A stretch of DNA of 64,000 nucleotides from assembly GCF_000378345.1 (NCBI RefSeq), contig NZ_KB899544.1, positions 992,001-1,056,000 on the forward strand, in the 5' to 3' direction. Under the pieces are notes generated by a model. It saw only the letters and a list, made by a program, of their open reading frames with translations. It searched no databases and had not been told where the DNA came from. Position numbers and translations under genes: made by a program. Shown one piece after another: positions 63,166 through 64,000 of the stretch. This DNA comes from Hirschia maritima DSM 19733 (GTDB lineage: Bacteria > Pseudomonadota > Alphaproteobacteria > Caulobacterales > Hyphomonadaceae). Every line of letters starts with the position of its first letter. Position 1 is the first letter of the stretch.

Positions 63166-63990
63166 TTGGTCGAACTAATATTGGATAATCTCAATTTACT
63201 ATTGGCTCTCATAGGGGCGGGTGGAATTGCAGGAATAGCGGCTGGAATGTTCGGTATTGGCGGCGGTGTAATCATCGTACCTGCCTTGTATTTTACCTTG
63301 AGCTCACTTGGTTATTCAGAAACGGCAATGCACGTCTCTGTAGGTACATCTCTAGCAACGATTATTGCTACATCCATTCGTTCGGTTCTAGCCCATCATT
63401 CAAAAGGGGCTGTGGACGTCGGTGTATTGAAAAGTTGGGGCCCAACAATGATGATGGGGGCGTTGGCTGGTGGTTTAATTGCTTCGATAATGTCAGGTCG
63501 CGGTTTAACAATATTTTTTGGCTTTGTGGCTTTAATTCTAGCTGCACAACTTGTTTTTGGGCGACCCAATTGGCGCTTGGCCAAAGATGTTCCCAATGGA
63601 CCAATGGGCTGGGCGGTTTCATCTATTATCGGGGTGTGCTCATCGTTAATGGGTATTGGCGGCGGTGTCTTTGGGGTAACCACAATGGTATTGTGTGGGC
63701 GACCTATACATCAAGCCATAGGAACAAGTGCTGGGTTTGGGGCGTTGATAGGTTTCGCTGCTGTAATAGGTTATGCATTCAGCGGATGGGGAGAAGTGGG
63801 GCTACCACCCTTTTCTATCGGATACCTAAGTCTTCCTGGCTTTCTTTTAATTGCCGCAATGACTACTTCTTTAGCTCCTTTGGGAGCCCGATTTGCGCAT
63901 GGATTTGATGGTGTTTTGCTAAAGAAAATCTTTGGAGTGCTCCTCACCTTGATGGCGATTAACATGCTCTATAGAGCATTCGCTGGGTAA
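63166..63990 (+). CDS. TauE/SafE (TSUP) family membrane permease
   Basis: This 274-residue integral membrane protein has about eight helices. The two halves carry the family repeat: AGMFGIGGGVIIVPAL at the N-terminus and SLMGIGGGVFGVTTMVL in the middle. TSUP proteins move sulfite, sulfoacetate, taurine-derived or other organic anions; the substrate here is unknown. The start is TTG, with GCAGGGCGG upstream. The stop at 63990 lies 10 bases before the window end. Confidence 0.92.
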   Translation: MVELILDNLNLLLALIGAGGIAGIAAGMFGIGGGVIIVPALYFTLSSLGYSETAMHVSVGTSLATIIATSIRSVLAHHSKGAVDVGVLKSWGPTMMMGALAGGLIASIMSGRGLTIFFGFVALILAAQLVFGRPNWRLAKDVPNGPMGWAVSSIIGVCSSLMGIGGGVFGVTTMVLCGRPIHQAIGTSAGFGALIGFAAVIGYAFSGWGEVGLPPFSIGYLSLPGFLLIAAMTTSLAPLGARFAHGFDGVLLKKIFGVLLTLMAINMLYRAFAG

Positions 63991-64000
63991 AATGGTTATC

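Overview
The window is a chromosomal segment of an alphaproteobacterium, most likely Caulobacterales/Hyphomonadaceae-like with moderate GC (inferred). The basis is the rpoZ-rsh-pyrE-pdxJ-acpS-rnc-era order, the recG / sdhE / mfd neighbourhood, a TonB-dependent receptor, a Kdo-8-P synthase, and a PopA-like degenerate GGDEF protein next to a diguanylate cyclase and a DEAD-box helicase. No rRNA, tRNA, CRISPR array, IS element or prophage was recognised.

Layout. (1) 1-13.0 kb looks like an accessory catabolic region. It holds the 3' part of a PQQ/haem alcohol dehydrogenase, an alpha/beta hydrolase lipoprotein, the decayed tail of an M19 dipeptidase, a hexanucleotide repeat, a duplicated HxlR regulator divergent from a TonB receptor, an acyl-CoA ligase, an unusual thiolase, a carotenoid/lignostilbene cleavage oxygenase and a DUF1295 membrane reductase. 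Together these suggest uptake, oxidative cleavage and CoA-dependent breakdown of a hydrophobic or aromatic compound; the substrate is unknown. (2) 13.0-18.9 kb holds a sugar-nucleotide epimerase, a TraB/GumN lipoprotein, a CHCC zinc protein, glmM, a CpcT/CpeT-like lipoprotein and an ABC ATPase with no permease beside it. (3) 19.1-22.7 kb is sulfate activation: cysD, a cysN-cysC fusion and cysQ. (4) 22.7-32.1 kb is arginine catabolism by the succinyltransferase (AST) pathway, in two convergent operons controlled by an Lrp-type regulator. Two different AstA paralogues flank the set, an M20 peptidase stands where astE would be expected, and a DUF1338 (2-oxoadipate dioxygenase/decarboxylase) gene is embedded.

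(5) 32.3-41.3 kb is core metabolism and the stringent-response/RNA-processing operon: kdsA, a family 5 uracil-DNA glycosylase, a NYN protein, folK, rpoZ, rsh, pyrE, pdxJ, acpS, rnc, era. (6) 41.4-47.9 kb holds small membrane proteins, an LPS-core-type glycosyltransferase, a DUF3089 protein without its catalytic serine, a DUF502 protein, recG and sdhE. (7) 47.9-57.3 kb holds mfd, the PopA-like c-di-GMP effector, a diguanylate cyclase, the DEAD-box helicase and a HemN-type radical SAM enzyme, with a candidate small RNA (about 52925-53011) between the two c-di-GMP genes. (8) 57.5-61.8 kb is a three-gene operon of unknown function: a three-TM membrane protein, a 666-residue protein built of about nine ~59-residue helical repeats, and a lipoprotein. 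It is the best candidate here for an undescribed envelope-associated system. (9) 61.9-64 kb holds a fatty acid desaturase and a TauE/SafE permease.
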